Notes: generated from the sequence alone by a model not told the origin. Positions 1-8,258 are shown, numbered from the stretch's first letter. The stretch: 64,000 bases of DNA from Streptomyces sp. JH14 (GCF_029428675.1 NZ_JAJNEL010000001.1:496001-560000), one strand, 5' to 3'. Program-made: numbers and translations.

Positions 1-247
1 GCGCGGTAGCCGGCACCGCCGCGACAATCCGCGGCCACAGGTCCTCATCCTCGCTCTCGTGGTGATGGCGCAGGTTCACAACGAGGAAGTCGCGCAGCTG
101 CGCCAGCGCTCTCAGCGGCACCGACGGGCGAACCGCCGCCTCCGCCAGCAGGGTGGTGGCCACTCGGTGGACACCATGGGCGAGTCGGGTCTCGAGGACC
201 GCGATGGGCTCATTGGAAAGATCCGTCATGTAGTAGACCATATTCAT
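1..247 (-). CDS. Hemerythrin HHE domain protein, 3' part outside the window
   Basis: Reads leftward and runs off the left edge, so only the first 82 or so codons are visible. The residues HHHESEDEDLWPRI, preceded by a helix with LRDFLVVNLRHH, are the His/Glu spacing of the hemerythrin four-helix bundle, which binds a di-iron centre or senses O2, NO or redox state. The start at 247 has an AGGAG ribosome site a few bases upstream. A second in-frame ATG lies at 241. The gene is divergent from the TetR gene at 303 and shares a 55-base promoter gap with it, so it is probably that regulator's target. The function beyond the fold is unknown. Confidence 0.72.
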   Translation of the reverse strand, partial: MNMVYYMTDLSNEPIAVLETRLAHGVHRVATTLLAEAAVRPSVPLRALAQLRDFLVVNLRHHHESEDEDLWPRIVAAVPATA

Positions 248-268
248 AATAGACTCCTATTGTCAATA
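248..268. promoter_or_regulatory. Overlapping palindromes in the hemerythrin/TetR divergent promoter
   Basis: The inverted repeat AATAG-ACTC-CTATT (248-261) overlaps TATTG-T-CAATA (258-268). Both are AT-rich islands in GC-rich DNA, and the first covers the ribosome site of the leftward gene. I infer an autoregulatory operator for the TetR protein encoded at 303. Confidence 0.45.
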
Positions 269-302
269 TAGTGACTTACCGGAGAGGAGGTACAATGCGC
301 CG

Positions 303-926
303 GTGACCAGCCGGAAGTACAACTCGCCCCGTCGTACCAACTCGGCGGCCGCCACGCGCGAAGCCATCCTGAGTAGCGCGCATACCCTCTTCATGGCCCG
401 CGGGTACGCCGGGGTGACCATCGGAGAGATCGCGGAGGCCGGAAAGGTTGCCGTGCCCACCGTGTACAGCAGTGTGGGAAACAAGCCGAAAATCTTGACG
501 GCTTTGCTGGAGCCGGCCCTCACGGACCCGGCCATTGCCGACAACCTTGCCGCGGTCGAGGCCAGCGACGACCCACGCACCGTGGTCGAGCTGACCGCCG
601 AGGGCACCCGGCTCACGCATGAACGCCACTGGGAGCTCGTGTACGGGCTTTTCTATCGGAATCCGCCCGGCGAACCCGCCGTCCAAGCGGTTCTGGACCG
701 GGGGGCGGATGACTACGTCCAGGCCCTGACCCGTGTGGCCGACCGCCTCGTGGCGCTCGACGCGCTTCGCGCCGATGTGAGTCCTGCGGAGGCCATTGAC
801 CTGCTCTTGTTCTATCTGGGCCCGCACGCCTGGATCACGCTCGTCGGCGAACGCGCTTGGCCGTTCGATCGCGCCCAGGCCTGGATCGCCCAGTCCGCCT
901 GCCAGGCACTGCTGAAGGAGTCCTGA
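303..926 (+). CDS. TetR/AcrR family transcriptional regulator
   Basis: A protein of 207 aa. Residues about 17-62 form a TetR helix-turn-helix: TREAILSSAHTLFMARGYAGVTIGEIAEAGKVAVPTVY in two halves with the usual AGVTI and PTVY positions. The rest is an all-helical ligand-binding region typical in length for the family. The GTG start at 303 follows a GGAGAGGAGG site at 281-290; the nearer ATG at 295 closes after two codons and is not used. The divergent hemerythrin gene and shared palindromes suggest local repression. The ligand cannot be inferred. Confidence 0.88.
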   Translation: MTSRKYNSPRRTNSAAATREAILSSAHTLFMARGYAGVTIGEIAEAGKVAVPTVYSSVGNKPKILTALLEPALTDPAIADNLAAVEASDDPRTVVELTAEGTRLTHERHWELVYGLFYRNPPGEPAVQAVLDRGADDYVQALTRVADRLVALDALRADVSPAEAIDLLLFYLGPHAWITLVGERAWPFDRAQAWIAQSACQALLKES

Positions 927-1189
927 GCCTGACAGGCGTGATGCGGGCATGGCGCGATGAGGCTCGACCGGGACGCGGAAGTCCTTCGGGCTCGCCATAG
1001 CGGCGGTGCGGCGATACCGCAGGACGTCCCTCCGTCGATCCGGCTGAAGGCGCGAGATGTTGCGCCGACGGCCGGCTGCGATACATCCAGGCGTAGCGGC
1101 TTTTGCCCCGCGGCACGGTCAAGGAACTGCCGTGGATCTGCTCGGTGTGGAGCCCGAACGGCGGTCGCTGCGCCGTGTTTGTCGCCGAT

Positions 1190-1265
1190 CGGCATGGCGC
1201 GGTGCCCACTGTCCGTTCGCCGAGTGTCGTCGGCGGGTGTTGTAGCGCGAGGCCCAGCGGAAGAC
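1190..1265 (-). pseudogene. Short C-terminal scrap of an integrase-core (IS3/IS481-type) transposase
   Basis: One reverse frame gives VFRWASRYNTRRRHSANGQ, the WxxxYNxxRRHSxxG signature near the C-terminus of DDE integrase-core transposases. Nothing upstream in the frame continues it, and the neighbouring amidohydrolase stop lies 8 bases away. The rest of the gap (927-1189) shows no recognisable gene on either strand. Confidence 0.4.
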
Positions 1266-1272
1266 CGTCAGC

Positions 1273-2454
1273 TCACCGCACGCGGATACCGGCGCGGAAG
1301 ACTGCCTGTACGTCAAGGATGGCTGCAGGGTCATCCGCGGGGTTACCGGTGACGACCAGAATGTCGGCGTCGGCGCCTGCGGCGATCCGGCCCTTGCGGC
1401 CCTCCACACGACACAGGCGGGCCGCCGAGCTGGTCATGGAAATGAGCGCGTCCAGCGGTGCGGCGCCCAGCCGGGCCAGGTCGGCCACGCCGTGAGGGAG
1501 GACGTTGTGAGGCTTCGCGGGACCGATACCGGCGTCCGTGCCGATGACGACCTTGGCGCCGTGCTTGTGCAGGCTGCTGTAGGTATCCAAGAGAGCATTG
1601 ACAAACACGGCCATGTCCTCGGACAGTTGCAGGGCTACTCCGGGGTCCTGGCCCAGCGTCAGGCTGACGAAGGTTCCCTTCCTCACGATGGTGTCGATGA
1701 GATCGGGGTCCGGGGCGATGCCGTCAGCGGAGAGGAAGGAGACGTGCTCCAAGCTGTCGACGCCCGCTTCGACTGCGTCCCTGATGGCCTGGATGCCGTG
1801 AGCGTGGGCAGCCACCGGCAGCCCGAGGCGGTGTGCTTCGTCCACGACGACACGCAGGTCCTCCAAGCCGTACTGTGACGCGTGCGGCGCCACCGAATCG
1901 GGTGTCATATGGCCGCCACTGGCCATGATCTTGATGACGGCACAGCCGCGGGCGTGATGCTCGCGGACGGCCGCACGAAGCGCTTCGGCGCCCTCGACCT
2001 CACCGCCGAAGAAGTGGCAGTGGCCGCCCCGCGTGGTCAGCGGAGGTCCGGCAGCCAGAATTTCCGGGCCCTGCTCCGGGTGCCCGGCCATCTCCTCCAC
2101 GAGGGTCAGCGAGAGGTAGCCGGGGTCACCGAGGTCGCGCACGGTGGTGATGCCGGCCAGCAGAGCGGACCGGGCCGCAGCCCGCATGTGCACCAGCAGG
2201 TCGCTGTCGGAGGCGGAGGCCAAGGACGTCACGGGGTCGGGGCCGGCGTCGAAGGCAAGGTGGACGTGGGTGTCGATGAGTCCGGGCAGCAGGCAGGCCG
2301 AGCGGCCGAGGTCGATGACCGCGCTGCCGTCGGCGGGCAGTGCCCCGGTGCGGTCCACGCGCACAATGCGGTCCCCCAAGACGTGCACAGTGGCGGGGCC
2401 CGACAGGCTGAATCCGTCGAACATCGAACCGGCGTGTATAGCAAAGGAATTCAT
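1273..2454 (-). CDS. Amidohydrolase (imidazolonepropionase/prolidase-like)
   Basis: A 393-aa member of the metal-dependent amidohydrolase superfamily, which hydrolyses amide or cyclic amide bonds. Motifs in order: metal-binding HVH at residues 63-65 (LIDTHVHLAF), the bridging-lysine strand IKIMASGG near 175, AHAHG near 215, the SLEHVSFL histidine near 235, and the catalytic aspartate in IGTDAGIG near 310. C-terminal GRIAAGADADILVV is the usual end of the composite domain. I chose the ATG at 2454 because GGAG lies 8 bases upstream; the ATG at 2460 is too close to it. No signal peptide. It stands alone, so the substrate is unknown. Confidence 0.85.
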   Translation of the reverse strand: MNSFAIHAGSMFDGFSLSGPATVHVLGDRIVRVDRTGALPADGSAVIDLGRSACLLPGLIDTHVHLAFDAGPDPVTSLASASDSDLLVHMRAAARSALLAGITTVRDLGDPGYLSLTLVEEMAGHPEQGPEILAAGPPLTTRGGHCHFFGGEVEGAEALRAAVREHHARGCAVIKIMASGGHMTPDSVAPHASQYGLEDLRVVVDEAHRLGLPVAAHAHGIQAIRDAVEAGVDSLEHVSFLSADGIAPDPDLIDTIVRKGTFVSLTLGQDPGVALQLSEDMAVFVNALLDTYSSLHKHGAKVVIGTDAGIGPAKPHNVLPHGVADLARLGAAPLDALISMTSSAARLCRVEGRKGRIAAGADADILVVTGNPADDPAAILDVQAVFRAGIRVR

Positions 2455-2644
2455 CGGCATGTCTCCAATCGGAAAGCGTGTGTCACGCGGTGCTTCAGCA
2501 AGTCCCGGGCGGTGGAGATCTGCGGCTGCTCCGGCCTGGCCGACCCGCCAACCTGCGCCTTTGCTCCGTAAAGACCCGGGGCATGTACACCCACTTCGAA
2601 GGTCCGGCCGCGGCCCGTCAGCGGGGTTCGACTCGCGTCAGGTA

Positions 2645-2680
2645 GACGAGATGGCCCACACGGGTGTGACAGCCCAGATC
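2645..2680. repeat. Dispersed repeat, copy 1 (pairs with 7188-7222)
   Basis: AGACGAGATGGCCCACACGG followed by GTGTGACAGCCCA matches the segment at 7188 with only a few differences in about 33 bases. Both copies are in the same orientation in non-coding DNA. Confidence 0.4.
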
Positions 2681-2816
2681 TGCGGCGTTTCCGCCGGCAG
2701 CACTCCACCGGTAGATCGTGATCTTGCCGGTCGGGCCGGGGCGGGGACTGCTGCGACCACCGGTGATCACCGGGAGTTGGCTCGGAAAATGGCAGGCGTC
2801 GCGGCCTGCGTTACAC

Positions 2817-2836
2817 TTAGGAGTAGCTGCTCCTAA
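2817..2836. promoter_or_regulatory. Operator-like palindrome TTAGGAG-N6-CTCCTAA, copy 1
   Basis: TTAGGAG (2817-2823), six-base centre TAGCTG, CTCCTAA (2830-2836). It is a near-perfect 20-bp dyad in a GC-rich background. The related dyad at 8680-8699 has the same outer half-sites. The architecture suits a MarR or other winged-helix dimer. No intact gene starts beside it. Confidence 0.5.
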
Positions 2837-3021
2837 ATGGGCGCCGGCAAGGGTGGACATTCCTGTCCGGGCCTGCCGGTTCGCACCCCGGGCGGCCGGT
2901 CCGATGTCGCGCCCGGAGTGCGCGACCGCGGCCGGTCACCCCGAAGGCCGCTCGAAGGCTTGCCCTTGCTGTCGGGCCCGAGGCTTCACGAATCTCACCG
3001 GACGGCCGGGAGCCCAAGCCA

Positions 3022-3050
3022 ATTCGTCACCTGTTTGACAGGTGACGAAT
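3022..3050. repeat. Perfect 13-bp inverted repeat upstream of the secreted protein gene
   Basis: ATTCGTCACCTGT (3022-3034) and ACAGGTGACGAAT (3038-3050) are exact complements around a 3-base loop. The core GTCACCTG/CAGGTGAC recurs in altered form in the hairpin at 3908-3948, so the two bracket the gene at 3186-3704. Confidence 0.6.
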
Positions 3051-3185
3051 GTGTGTGCAACCGTCAAAAGCGTCTACCCGAACGAGGGTTGTTACGCGAG
3101 TCGATCGAAGCCGGCCCTATCCATCGGGGCCGAAGGGTAGCCCCTTCTGTCGCTACCGCATCGACTCGCCACCGAATGGAGCGAC

Positions 3186-3704
3186 ATGATGCTGAATATA
3201 TTTAAGACCAATAAGGTGCGTTATCTGAGTGCGGCCGCGGGGGTGGCCACGGCACTCGCCGGCGGCATCACTCTTGCGCCGTGGGCCTCGGCGGACACGT
3301 CGACTTCCATCAGTGCTCCCACGGCGAAGCACCGGTCCGAAATCTTCGAGCTGGTCGGCAAGCAGACCGCAAGCGCAGAAATAGATCTGGGCCAGAAGGG
3401 CGCCAGCATCGGTGACGAGCGCATCGTCCACGAGGACCTCTATCGCGACGGCAAGAAGGTCGGCGATCACAGCGCGATCTGCACCATCAGCCACGTCAAT
3501 CCGACGGCGCTGCAGTGCCTGGGTACCTTCTCCCTGCCTGAGGGGCAGTTCGCCGGGCAGGCGCTGCTGCACCTGCCCGCCCCGTCCTACGTCGACGTCG
3601 GCATTACCGGCGGATCGGGCAAGTACAGCAAGGCCTCGGGCTTCGTTCGCACCATTCCCGCCGGTGCCACCGAGAGGCACTTCACCGTCCACATGAACGG
3701 TTGA
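3186..3704 (+). CDS. Secreted allene-oxide-cyclase barrel (dirigent-like) protein
   Basis: A 172-aa protein. Residues 1-36 form a Sec signal peptide: a lysine-containing N-terminus, a hydrophobic run through AAAGVATALAGGI, and a probable cleavage after ASA. The mature part alternates short beta strands with GTFSLPEGQFAGQALL and ITGGSGKYSKASGFV, the GxGxY-type segment typical of the AOC-barrel/dirigent fold. Family members in Streptomyces are exported; the enzymatic role is not established. The ATGATG start follows GGAG at 3178-3181. The gene is isolated, and the DNA around the start is noticeably AT-richer than its neighbours. Confidence 0.75.
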   Translation: MMLNIFKTNKVRYLSAAAGVATALAGGITLAPWASADTSTSISAPTAKHRSEIFELVGKQTASAEIDLGQKGASIGDERIVHEDLYRDGKKVGDHSAICTISHVNPTALQCLGTFSLPEGQFAGQALLHLPAPSYVDVGITGGSGKYSKASGFVRTIPAGATERHFTVHMNG

Positions 3705-3907
3705 TCATGAAAGAACCGGCAGCGGAAGCCGGATCGGCCGGGTCTCCGGGAGCCGGCCGGATTGTGGTCACCGCCTGGGGCCACCGGCCTGCGGCCGGCC
3801 TGCTGTCTCCCGTCGCCACCGGGTGAACTGGCGGCCGGTAAACGAGGACGGATGTCTTTTGCGGACACAGCCAGCCCTCGAAGGCGGGGGTTATCACCTT
3901 CTTGACG

Positions 3908-3948
3908 AGTGCTCGTCATCACCATTTGAACAGGTGATGACGAGCACT
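3908..3948. repeat. Perfect 16-bp inverted repeat downstream of the secreted protein gene
   Basis: AGTGCTCGTCATCACC (3908-3923) and GGTGATGACGAGCACT (3933-3948) are exact complements with a 9-base loop. It could terminate transcription of the gene at 3186, or be the end of the IS3-type relic that starts a few bases to its right. There is no T-tract on the plus strand. Confidence 0.6.
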
Positions 3949-3956
3949 GTGAGACC

Positions 3957-4475
3957 GTGACCCCGAGACGTCAGCCTGCACGCGGCGACCACCGGCCGAC
4001 CAGGCGGCGCGAAGCAAGGTCGACGACGGTCGCCAAGTAGTGCTCCAGCGGGAGACAGGTGAAGTCGCCGACGTACTTCGTGTGCGGCTCGGTCACGGTG
4101 AAGTCGCCGCCGATCAGGTCCGGGGCCTTCGCCCTCGGCGGGTCGGCGACCGTGGTGCAATGCCTGCGACGCAGTCGTACTCCTGCAAGCCTCATGCTCC
4201 GCATGACGCGCGCGATCCGCAGTAGTTGACGCGTTCACCTCCATCGGAGCTCAGTGGTGGTCCTGGGAACACCGTAGGTGCCCTCCGATTCACGATGCAC
4301 GACTCGTATCCGGGCGGCGAGCCTGGCAGCAGCCCCCGGCACGTAGCCCAGTCCGCAGCTGTCCGGCACCAGCAGTTGTAGCTGGAGCGGGCGACGCCGA
4401 GGATGCTGCACAGCCGCTTCACGCCGTAGCGGCGCTGGTGGTCGGCGACGAACTGGAAGCGGTTCAGAAGCCGTC
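3957..4475 (-). pseudogene. IS3-family transposase OrfB relic, frameshifted and truncated
   Basis: Reading leftward from about 4475: FVADHQRRYGVKRLCSILGV, then in another frame AARIRVVHRESEGTYGVPR, then in a third KAPDLIGGDFTVTEPHTKYVGDF and YLATVVDLASRRLVG. These are consecutive OrfB segments (helix-turn-helix, HRES..TYG, first catalytic Asp region). At least two frameshifts separate them, and the last third with the catalytic Glu is missing. It lies back to back with the ISAzo13 relic at 4534. Confidence 0.75.
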
Positions 4476-4533
4476 AATGAACGACTGCCGGTTTCGGCAC
4501 AACTTCGTTGTGCGGCACGGTAGATGGGCTGCC

Positions 4534-4866
4534 ATGGCCATATCGGACGAGACCTTGAGCATCCTGGACGCGAAGTTCGCGGTCCTGCTGCCGCACCTCG
4601 ACGAGCGACAACGGCGCCTGTATCCGGCCTCCCAGACGGAGGTCCTGGGCCACGGCGTGATCGCGGTCGTGGCGGCTGGCCGAGGTCTCCGAGTCGGAGA
4701 TCTCGCGTGGGCAGGCCGAGTTCGCCGACGGGGCCGTGCCGCTGGGCGGGTACGCAAACACGGCGGTGGACGCAAGCCGGCGGCAGAACGCAACCCGGGT
4801 CTGGCCTCGGCATTCGAGGCCTTGATCGAGCCGAGAGATGTTGCTGCGTGCAGGGCAGCGGACTCC
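4534..4866 (+). pseudogene. ISAzo13-family transposase N-terminal relic
   Basis: Starts MAISDETLSILDAKFAVLLP then HLDERQRRLYPASQTEVLGH, the N-terminus of ISAzo13-type transposases. Near 4680 the homology moves to another frame (LAEVSESEISRGQAEFADGA) and near 4745 it returns to the first (AGRVRKHGGGRKPAAERNPG). Two compensating indels are therefore present, and the catalytic domain is absent. The stretch from 4870 to 5018 shows nothing recognisable. Confidence 0.72.
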
Positions 4867-5018
4867 CACCATCCACGCTGATGAGTGAGTGGCAGGAGCC
4901 CGCTTCATGTCTGCGAGTCCATCGAACGTGCAGTCTGGCTTGCTCCGATCCCGCACACCCTGCTCACCCACGCGCTGTCGCTGAGCCTAAGAGCAACGCG
5001 ACCACGCGTGCGAGGGCG

Positions 5019-5864
5019 TCAGCCGAAGAACTTCTCCAGTTCGGCGGCAAGCGCTGCCGGCTGCTCCTCCGCGATGTAGTGACCGCTGTCGGCGATGGTG
5101 GCGTAGCGGATGTCGGTGGCCTTGCCTTCCATCATCGCCTGCACCACGGCGACGTACTGGCCACCGAGTCCCAGGACCGGCATGGTCAGCGGCGGGTAGG
5201 AGTTGTTGTCGGCCAGGTCCTGGTGGAACGTCCGGTACACGCCGAAGGCCGCGGCCACCGCTTCGGGTGCGTCGTACGCCGCGGCGTACAGAGCGCGGCT
5301 TTCCTCGCCGATCCGCTCCGGGTGAAGCGCCAGGTGGTCGGTCGACCAGTCGATGACGTGCCGGAACCGTCCCGCCAGCAGCCTGACGGGCAGGTCGTCG
5401 TCGACCTGACTCAGGGGATACCACCAGGCGTTCGGCTCTTCCGGGGTGGGGAAGGGACTGATGACATCGAGGAATATCTGGGAGAAGGGTCCTCCCTCCC
5501 AGATGGCGAGCTTCTTGGTGGCGTGTGGGTAGTTCGCGGCGAAGCTGTAGGCGACCATCGCCCCGATGTCCCCGCCGGCGATGTTGACCTGCTCGTAGCC
5601 CAGGCCACGGATCAGTTCGTAGATGTCCTTGGCCATGTTCTTCTTGTCGTAGCCGCCGGCGGGCTTGTCCGAAGTGCCTTGACCACGGTAGTCCACGGCG
5701 ATGACACGGAAGCGCTGCGCCAGCGGGGGGAGGATCTCGCGCAGAGCGTGCACGGTGCGCGGCCATCCGTCCATGAGGACGAGCGGCTCGCCCTCGCCTC
5801 CGATGACGTAGTGCAGCCGGGTACCGTTCACCTCGGCGTAGCCGTGTTCGAATCCTTCGAGCAT
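5019..5864 (-). CDS. Alpha/beta hydrolase, epoxide-hydrolase-like
   Basis: A 281-aa cytoplasmic alpha/beta hydrolase. The nucleophile elbow is AGGDIGAM with Asp at residue 99 (an acid nucleophile, as in epoxide hydrolases and dehalogenases, not the serine of esterases). Catalytic His is in SGHYIAEE near 266. DGWP at 32-35 sits where the family usually has HGWP. A cap region (residues about 130-205) is rich in Trp and His. The start has a good AGGAG site 8 bases upstream. The next gene upstream on the same strand is a cupin, so the two may be co-transcribed. Substrate unknown. Confidence 0.82.
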   Translation of the reverse strand: MLEGFEHGYAEVNGTRLHYVIGGEGEPLVLMDGWPRTVHALREILPPLAQRFRVIAVDYRGQGTSDKPAGGYDKKNMAKDIYELIRGLGYEQVNIAGGDIGAMVAYSFAANYPHATKKLAIWEGGPFSQIFLDVISPFPTPEEPNAWWYPLSQVDDDLPVRLLAGRFRHVIDWSTDHLALHPERIGEESRALYAAAYDAPEAVAAAFGVYRTFHQDLADNNSYPPLTMPVLGLGGQYVAVVQAMMEGKATDIRYATIADSGHYIAEEQPAALAAELEKFFG

Positions 5865-6020
5865 GTTTGGTTCTCCTGTGTGCGATGACGGTCACACGCC
5901 CGGAAGTCGGGCCATGACCAGGTGAGCGCCGGCCTTGCCGGCGGATGCCTCCGTGCACGACAACCACCTGGCGCCCTTGTTTGCCGCAACGCGGATCGGG
6001 CTGCGGGGGCGGTATGGAAT

Positions 6021-6545
6021 TCAGAAGGGTTCTGGAAGGACGATCGACTTCGCCAGCCGGGCCATGGTGTTGAACCGCGCGAGCTGGTCGTCGTCGATGA
6101 CGGACGGAGGCGCCTCTCCGGGCCTGGCGGGGAGGGCATGATCGACGATGATCTGTTCCAGGCCCGGAGGCGTGAAGATGAAAATCATCCTTGCGGCGTG
6201 GCTGGCCTTGTTCTTGAAGCGGTGGCGGACTCCCCGGGGGATGTGGATGAAGTCGCCCGCGACTGCGGTAAAGACACGGTCGCCGTCGAGGAACTCCAGC
6301 TCCCCGTCGAGGATGTAGAACGTCTCTTCCTGCTCGGGGTGCGCGTGAGGAACGGGTCCGCCGCCAGCCGGAACCGTGGCCTCGATGAAGCCCATCCCGC
6401 CATTGGTCTGCGCGCCCGTGGCCTTGATCGTGTAGACGTCGCCCGCGGCCCACACCGTCGGGCCCTTGCCCGACGGCACGTAGAAGGCGCCGCGCTTGTT
6501 CCAGTGCGGGTCGTGCGAGTCGAGCTCGGCCAAGGAAAAGGTCAT
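6021..6545 (-). CDS. Cupin-domain protein
   Basis: A 174-aa single-domain cupin. Motif 1 is GGPVPHAHPEQEETFYILDGELEF (residues about 61-84, quoted here only as its key ligands H-H-E) and motif 2 is GDFIHIPRGVRHRF. Together these supply three His and one Glu to bind a metal. Such proteins include dioxygenases, isomerases and binding proteins, and nothing here settles which. The ATG at 6545 follows GAGGAG; reading further upstream in frame gives low-complexity sequence only. It probably forms a transcription unit with the hydrolase at 5019. Confidence 0.8.
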   Translation of the reverse strand: MTFSLAELDSHDPHWNKRGAFYVPSGKGPTVWAAGDVYTIKATGAQTNGGMGFIEATVPAGGGPVPHAHPEQEETFYILDGELEFLDGDRVFTAVAGDFIHIPRGVRHRFKNKASHAARMIFIFTPPGLEQIIVDHALPARPGEAPPSVIDDDQLARFNTMARLAKSIVLPEPF

Positions 6546-6697
6546 GGGGCTCCTCGAAATCTGGTCTCGATTGACATGGAAGAGAGGCGTCACAGCCGCC
6601 CGTGCGGGCAGTGACGCATCGTGGGACTGGGCACCCCACCGGCTCGGAAGGCGCAGCGCCCGGCTGTTCGGTCCGGCGGAACGGCGTCGATCCGGGA

Positions 6698-6930
6698 TCA
6701 GCCCGTGATCCCGTGGGCCTTGGGCCGCAGCGCCGGCGGGACGCGCAGCGGGTCCTGGAACCGCGTCAGCGTGGCGGACGTCGGGTCCTGAACATCTCCG
6801 AGCCCTTCGGTCGACTGTGCCTCGTTCTGGAGACGCCGCCCCTGAGGATGTCGGCACCGGCCAGGGCAGCAGCGCTGACGCCGGCCATGCCCAGGATGTT
6901 CCGCCTGCCGAATCTGACATGAAGCTTCCG
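6698..6930 (-). pseudogene. N-terminal stub of a Tat-exported multicopper oxidase
   Basis: One reverse frame gives VRFGRRNILGMAGVSAAALA, a twin-arginine signal peptide. A neighbouring frame then gives TLTRFQDPLRVPPALRP, like the opening of bilirubin-oxidase/CotA-type multicopper oxidases (F-x-DPLxxPP-xxRP). A frameshift lies between them, the start codon is lost, and a stop follows after KAHGITG. No copper-binding motif survives. Confidence 0.45.
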
Positions 6931-7187
6931 TTCTTTCCGGGAGGAAGTGCATGCATGCGAGCACGACCCATGTGCAAAGCGCCGTGGCGTCCCGTCGAGG
7001 GCACGGCGGTGGGCTGTCAGCTACCGGAACGCCGCATCACCTACCGCACCCGACCCTCGCCATTGAGGTTGCTGGGATGTGAGTCAGGAGATCCAGCTGT
7101 TCCGTCCAGGCACAGCCCGGACCGGAGCTACTGGCGTATCGACCCTGTCCCCGGCAGTGACCAGGGTTCTCTCGGTGCTCACACCAG

Positions 7188-7222
7188 TGAGACGAGGTGG
7201 CTGGCACGGGTGTGACGGCCAG
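7188..7222. repeat. Dispersed repeat, copy 2 (pairs with 2645-2680)
   Basis: AGACGAGGTGGCTGGCACGG followed by GTGTGACGGCCAG, alignable with copy 1. The surrounding gap (6931-7376) gives no recognisable protein. Confidence 0.4.
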
Positions 7223-7376
7223 GAGATCGCTGGCGGAGGGGTGTTCTACGGCTGCGGAGGACTTACGACCGCGGCCACGGGACGCCGGTCCAGCTCCGTC
7301 CGGCGCGCCGGCCCGGCGGCGCCGGGAGCAGGGTGCCCGCACGCCTCACTTCGAGCGCCCCACCTGGCGTGAGGTG

Positions 7377-8258
7377 TCACAAGTGCGCGAGCTTGTCCGG
7401 GTTGACGACCCTGCGGTAGGCGGTGACCAGGCCGTCCTTGATCTCCACCGTGTCCACGGAGACGGCCCGCCCTTCCCGACGCAGCAGGAGCGCTGGTTCG
7501 CCTCCGACCTCGATGACCTCAATGCTGTCCGGGCGCCACTGGCGCCCCACGCGTACCATCACCATGGCGATGCGCGCGCCGCCGTGGATGTACTTGCGTG
7601 CGGCGGCGAGCTTGCCGCCACCGTCGGTGACATAGACGGCATCGGGATGCAGGAGGCGTACCAGACCGGCCATATCCCCCGCTTCGTACGCGTTGCGGAA
7701 GGTGGTGAGCAGGCGCTCGCGCTCCGCCGGGGAAGCATGGGGCGTGGACTGCTTTGCCGTGGCCACCTTCCGCCGCGCTCGTGAGGCGAGCTGGCGGGCG
7801 GACGCCGCAGAGGCGCCCAGCACGTCGGCGATCTGGCTGAACTCGAGACCGAAGACATCGTGGAGGATGAAGGCCACACGCTCCGGCGGCTTCAGTTCCT
7901 CCATCACCAGGAGCATCGCCGACCCGACGGATTCGTCGACCAGCACCGGCTCCGAAGCGTCCGGCCCCGTCAGCAACGGCGCCGGCAACCACGGCCCGAC
8001 ATAGGTTTCCCTGCGGGCGCGGGCGGACTTGAGGATGTCGTACGACCGTCGCGCGGCCACCGTGAGCAGCCAGGCCCGGAGGTCACGGACGCCGCGCAGG
8101 TCCGCTGCGGCTGCCCGCAGCCATACGTCCTGGGTCACGTCCTCGGCATCGGCCACGCTGCCGAGCAAGCGGTACGCCGCTCCGAAGACGGCGGGCCGGA
8201 CGGTTTCCCATTCGTTCTCGAGCACCCCAGGTGGCCTGGGCATACGCGTCACGTCCAT
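7377..8258 (-). CDS. ECF41-type RNA polymerase sigma factor with SnoaL-like C-terminal domain
   Basis: A 293-aa protein. Sigma region 2 spans about residues 14-80 (VFGAAYRLLGSVADAEDVTQDVWLR), region 4 about 115-170 (ERVAFILHDVFGLEFSQIADVLG). A SnoaL-like extension runs to the end. The linker GPWLPAPLLT and the DGGGK box are hallmarks of ECF41, where the C-terminal domain controls activity in place of an anti-sigma factor. Start at 8258 has AAGGAGG 9 bases upstream. ECF41 genes usually neighbour a carboxymuconolactone decarboxylase, oxidoreductase or epimerase; here the nearest intact gene is the cupin. Confidence 0.9.
   Translation of the reverse strand: MDVTRMPRPPGVLENEWETVRPAVFGAAYRLLGSVADAEDVTQDVWLRAAAADLRGVRDLRAWLLTVAARRSYDILKSARARRETYVGPWLPAPLLTGPDASEPVLVDESVGSAMLLVMEELKPPERVAFILHDVFGLEFSQIADVLGASAASARQLASRARRKVATAKQSTPHASPAERERLLTTFRNAYEAGDMAGLVRLLHPDAVYVTDGGGKLAAARKYIHGGARIAMVMVRVGRQWRPDSIEVIEVGGEPALLLRREGRAVSVDTVEIKDGLVTAYRRVVNPDKLAHL

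Larger units (their letters stand above)
2455..3185. other. 731-base gap with regulatory-looking repeats but no recognised gene
   Basis: Neither strand gives a protein I recognise. The gap holds a diverged repeat (2645-2680), a 20-bp operator-like palindrome (2817-2836) and a perfect hairpin (3022-3050). The last 60 bases before 3186 are AT-richer and probably carry the promoter of the secreted protein gene. Confidence 0.5.

Noticed and set aside
957..1352. A possible 131-codon protein in the gap after the TetR gene
   Set aside because: Arg/Ser/Pro-rich, no ribosome site, no recognisable domain, and it overlaps the amidohydrolase end.
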